Positions 13,123-13,184 of a DNA stretch of 13,184 nt are shown piece by piece (the stretch's first letter is position 1; every line of letters starts with the position of its first letter). The notes below the pieces were generated by a model, which ran no database searches, had not been told where the DNA came from, and saw nothing but the letters and a program-made list of their open reading frames with translations. The DNA is from Methanothrix sp. GTDB lineage: Archaea > Halobacteriota > Methanosarcinia > Methanotrichales > Methanotrichaceae. Made by a program: the position numbers and the translations under genes. The stretch covers positions 1 to 13,184 of the forward strand of contig JAABPZ010000009.1 of NCBI GenBank assembly GCA_011391755.1, in the 5' to 3' direction.

Positions 13123-13184
13123 GGGCTTGTAGATCAGTGGTAGATCGCCGCCTTCGCAAGGCGGAGGCCACGGGTTCGAATCCC
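13123..13184 (+). tRNA. tRNA-Ala (anticodon CGC), 3' end cut by window
   Basis: The cloverleaf folds to the window edge. The acceptor 5' strand is GGGCTTG. The D-stem is GATC/GATC around AGTGGTA. The anticodon stem CCGCC/GGCGG encloses TTCGCAA, so the anticodon is CGC, reading Ala GCG codons. The variable region is AGGCC, and the T-arm ACGGG-TTCGAAT-CCC is incomplete. The roughly 10 missing bases should include the 3' acceptor strand CAAGCCC. No intron is seen in the visible part. TTTAAAA sits only a few bases upstream, too close to act as its TATA box, so transcription may start further up or run through from ef1b. Confidence 0.92.

Noticed and set aside
1..13184. CRISPR array, insertion sequence or toxin-antitoxin/defence island
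   Set aside because: No regularly spaced direct repeats, transposase motifs or recognisable defence proteins occur; the only tandem repeats are the 16-bp intergenic pair and in-frame coding repeats.

Overview
The window reads as about 13.2 kb of methanogen chromosome. Two coenzyme-biosynthesis genes point there: mptA (methanopterin) and mfnE (methanofuran). Archaeal information-processing genes agree: ribosomal protein eS1, archaeal GluRS, aEF-1beta with its small zinc-ribbon partner, KptA, and a tRNA-Ala. TATA-like boxes lie about 26-29 bp before several start codons that lack a Shine-Dalgarno (SD) site, which suggests leaderless transcripts. Base composition near 50% GC, the TLGS form of the GluRS HIGH motif and long glycine/aromatic-rich secreted proteins suggest the Methanosarcinales/Methanotrichales area, perhaps a Methanothrix-like organism. 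The genus is inference.

Layout. 6-1226 (-) is a polytopic membrane protein of the DUF92/VTE6 type. Divergent from it, 1252-1887 (+) is a cis-prenyltransferase homologue without the catalytic Asp motif. Tail-to-tail with that is kptA (1900-2556, -). A short divergent region with a perfect 16-bp tandem duplication follows. Then comes a co-directional group: a small acidic helical protein (2666-2911), mptA (about 2895-3857) and an unknown soluble protein (3868-4632). 4824-6401 is a secreted protein with two copies of an unrecognised aromatic domain. rps3ae (6483-7115) is followed by strong terminator-like sequence, a small lipoprotein (7295-7672) and a four-cysteine unknown (7744-8211). On the minus strand lie a Ser/Asn-rich anchored protein (8308-9222), a 3' gene remnant (9346-9477), gltX (9521-11200) and an ADP-ribose-type NUDIX hydrolase (11289-11750). 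A divergent region with an 11-bp inverted repeat and a G-rich loop separates these from mfnE (11932-12561, +). The window closes with the zinc-ribbon gene/ef1b pair and a truncated tRNA-Ala(CGC).

How the parts relate. mptA and mfnE supply the two C1 carriers of methanogenesis but are not in one operon. The cis-prenyltransferase-like protein beside a DUF92 kinase-like protein suggests a polyprenyl (dolichol-type) carrier-lipid function. The secreted and sequon-rich surface proteins here would be plausible beneficiaries of such carrier lipids, but that link is inference. No mobile element, CRISPR array or defence system is visible. The least explained items are the duplicated secreted domain, the degenerate prenyltransferase and the divergent inverted repeat.
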